The notes below the pieces were generated by a model that saw only the letters and a list, made by a program, of their open reading frames with translations, was not told the DNA's origin and did no database searches. Source: CALSPH01 sp041690035 (GTDB taxonomy: Bacteria; Bacteroidota; Bacteroidia; NS11-12g; UBA955). From it: a stretch of 53,973 nucleotides of DNA. The position numbers were made by a program, and so were the translations under genes. Shown piece after piece: positions 52,999 to 53,973 of the stretch. Where the stretch lies: the NCBI GenBank assembly GCA_041690035.1, contig JBDNFC010000004.1:1-53973 (forward strand), in the 5' to 3' direction. Each line of letters begins with the position of its first letter. Position 1 is the first letter of the stretch.

Positions 52999-53973
52999 TT
53001 AATAAGTTAGAATAAAATCAACTCTTCTATTTTTAGCTTTTCCAGCAGAAGATTTATTATCAGCCACTGGCTTGGTTTCACCAAAACCTGAAGAAGTTAA
53101 TCTGGAGGCGGCAATGCCATGCGATGCGAGATAGGCTTTAACAGCATCTGCTCTACGCTGAGATAAATCCAAATTTTTAGCATCATCTCCATCACTGTCT
53201 GTATGCCCTTCAATACTCACATTTGCATCAGGGTATTCATTTAGTATGGTTGCTAATTTATCCAAATTTACAAAAGAAGATTCTTTAATTACATCGCTAT
53301 TGGTTTCAAAATAAATTCCTTTTGCGGCCAAAGCAATTTTTTGGATTACCTCTTTTTTAATCTCTGGACAGCCTTTATTGGTTTTTAATCCTGGAGTTGT
53401 TTTACAAGCATCCTCCCAATCATAAACACCGTCACTATCTGTATCTGGACATCCCATACCTTCTTTAGAACCAGCTACTTTTGGACATTTATCTTCATCA
53501 TCAAATAAGCCATCACCATCTGTATCTGGTCTTGGACAGCCAGCCCTATCTTTTAATCCGGGTACATCTGGACATTTGTCTAAATTATCTGGCACACCAT
53601 CACCATCTGTATCAGGACAGCCTTTGTATTCTGCAGTACCTGCTTTGTCTGGACATGCATCTTCACTATCTTGTATACCATCTTCATCAGTATCAGGACA
53701 ACCATTAAATTGTGACAATCCTTTTACCAATGGGCATTTATCTTCAGTATCAGTAATACCGTCTTTATCTGTATCCAAATCACACCCAACGCTATCCACT
53801 TTATAGCTTTCTCTTGTGTTTTTACATTTATCATATTTGTTTGGCACACCATCATTATCAGTGTCTTTAAGTGTTTTAACACCACCACCTCCGGCACCTG
53901 CGCCAAAGTGATAAACAACACCTAAACTATGATACATAAAGGCATCACTCATTTTGTAGCGCGTATGAACACC
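52999..53973 (-). CDS. OmpA-family outer-membrane protein with thrombospondin type 3 repeats, 5' end outside window
   Basis: The frame is open to the window edge (VHTRYKMSDAF before the first internal ATG at 53952), so the N-terminal beta-barrel is outside and the visible 324 residues are the C-terminal part. It starts with the last barrel strand (SLGVVYHFG), a glycine linker, and six TSP3-like calcium-binding repeats (DTDNDGVPNKYDKC to DTDSDGVYDWEDAC, mostly separated by a GCP). The OmpA peptidoglycan-binding domain follows: IYFETNSDVI, SIEGHTDSDGDD, NLDLSQRRADAVKAYL and KNRRVDF, with the meso-DAP-binding Asp and Arg. It tethers the outer membrane to peptidoglycan. A strong terminator follows the stop. 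Confidence 0.95.
   Translation of the reverse strand, partial: GVHTRYKMSDAFMYHSLGVVYHFGAGAGGGGVKTLKDTDNDGVPNKYDKCKNTRESYKVDSVGCDLDTDKDGITDTEDKCPLVKGLSQFNGCPDTDEDGIQDSEDACPDKAGTAEYKGCPDTDGDGVPDNLDKCPDVPGLKDRAGCPRPDTDGDGLFDDEDKCPKVAGSKEGMGCPDTDSDGVYDWEDACKTTPGLKTNKGCPEIKKEVIQKIALAAKGIYFETNSDVIKESSFVNLDKLATILNEYPDANVSIEGHTDSDGDDAKNLDLSQRRADAVKAYLASHGIAASRLTSSGFGETKPVADNKSSAGKAKNRRVDFILTY
53365..53865 (-). repeat. Six TSP3-type calcium-binding repeats in the OmpA-family gene
   Basis: Units of 25-31 residues built on DxDxDGxxDxxDxC, most followed by GCPD. Degenerate at DNA level, unlike the GloVer repeats. Confidence 0.8.

Noticed and set aside
53481..53806. Plus-strand frames with HHLYL and SLSVSG repeats
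   Set aside because: Antisense readings of the TSP3 repeats in the OmpA-family gene.

Overview
The window is a contiguous stretch of an AT-rich genome from a member of the Bacteroidota. I cannot place it more finely than a Chitinophagia/Sphingobacteriia/Saprospiria-like lineage. Three secreted proteins (1524, 12331 and the protease at 50797) carry type IX secretion C-terminal sorting domains. The promoters look like the Bacteroidota -7 box TAnnTTTG rather than a sigma-70 -10 box. Several families are typical of the phylum: GloVer-repeat protein, TamB next to tsaD, GIN/DUF2807 lipoprotein, cytochrome/FG-GAP lipoprotein, and OmpA with thrombospondin type 3 repeats. I found no rRNA, tRNA, CRISPR array, insertion sequence or prophage.

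Layout. 1-2927: dicarboxylate/amino-acid symporter (5' end outside the window) and a seven-repeat GloVer protein. 3030-10247: tsaD and tamB diverge from almost the same point; tamB leads into a flavin reductase and a radical SAM/SPASM enzyme. 10293-11912: a degenerate ThiL-like protein and a Spy-like periplasmic protein. 12331-15489: a large Calx-beta surface protein. 15558-21807: a surface-glycan operon (PglK/MsbA-like exporter, sugar oxidoreductase, GT2, Wzm-like permease, Wzt-like ATPase, unknown protein). 21848-24713: Na/Pi transporter with PhoU domain and an AhpD-like protein. 24899-28771: metG, then a coupled pair of a c-type-cytochrome/propeller lipoprotein and a TMEM220-family membrane protein. 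28819-33175 (minus): purL, GreA-like protein, Na+/solute symporter, rbfA. 33438-35582 (minus): ECF sigma factor, single-span protein, outer-membrane barrel. 35685-42831: TPR protein, an acyltransferase/GT4/menD operon, a Wzy-like polymerase, metK. 42922-48522: TetR-like regulator with ABC1/UbiB kinase, infB, dgkA. 48512-52497: GIN lipoprotein and PagL-like deacylase diverging from a GNAT gene over a perfect palindrome, then a secreted subtilase. 52999-53973: an OmpA-family protein cut by the window end.

How it fits together. Most genes are housekeeping (tsaD, metG, purL, rbfA, menD, metK, infB, dgkA) or concern the cell envelope (glycan export, OM proteins, lipid A modification, TamB). The points I consider most worth following are: (i) a ThiL paralogue that has lost most metal/nucleotide-binding aspartates; (ii) translational coupling of a heme-lipoprotein to a TMEM220 homologue; (iii) at least eight genes whose -7 promoter box lies only 4-8 nt before the start codon, predicting leaderless mRNAs; (iv) a 27-bp palindrome between the PagL-like and GNAT genes; and (v) the tamB-reductase-radical SAM operon. 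There is no unmistakable new defence or mobile system here.
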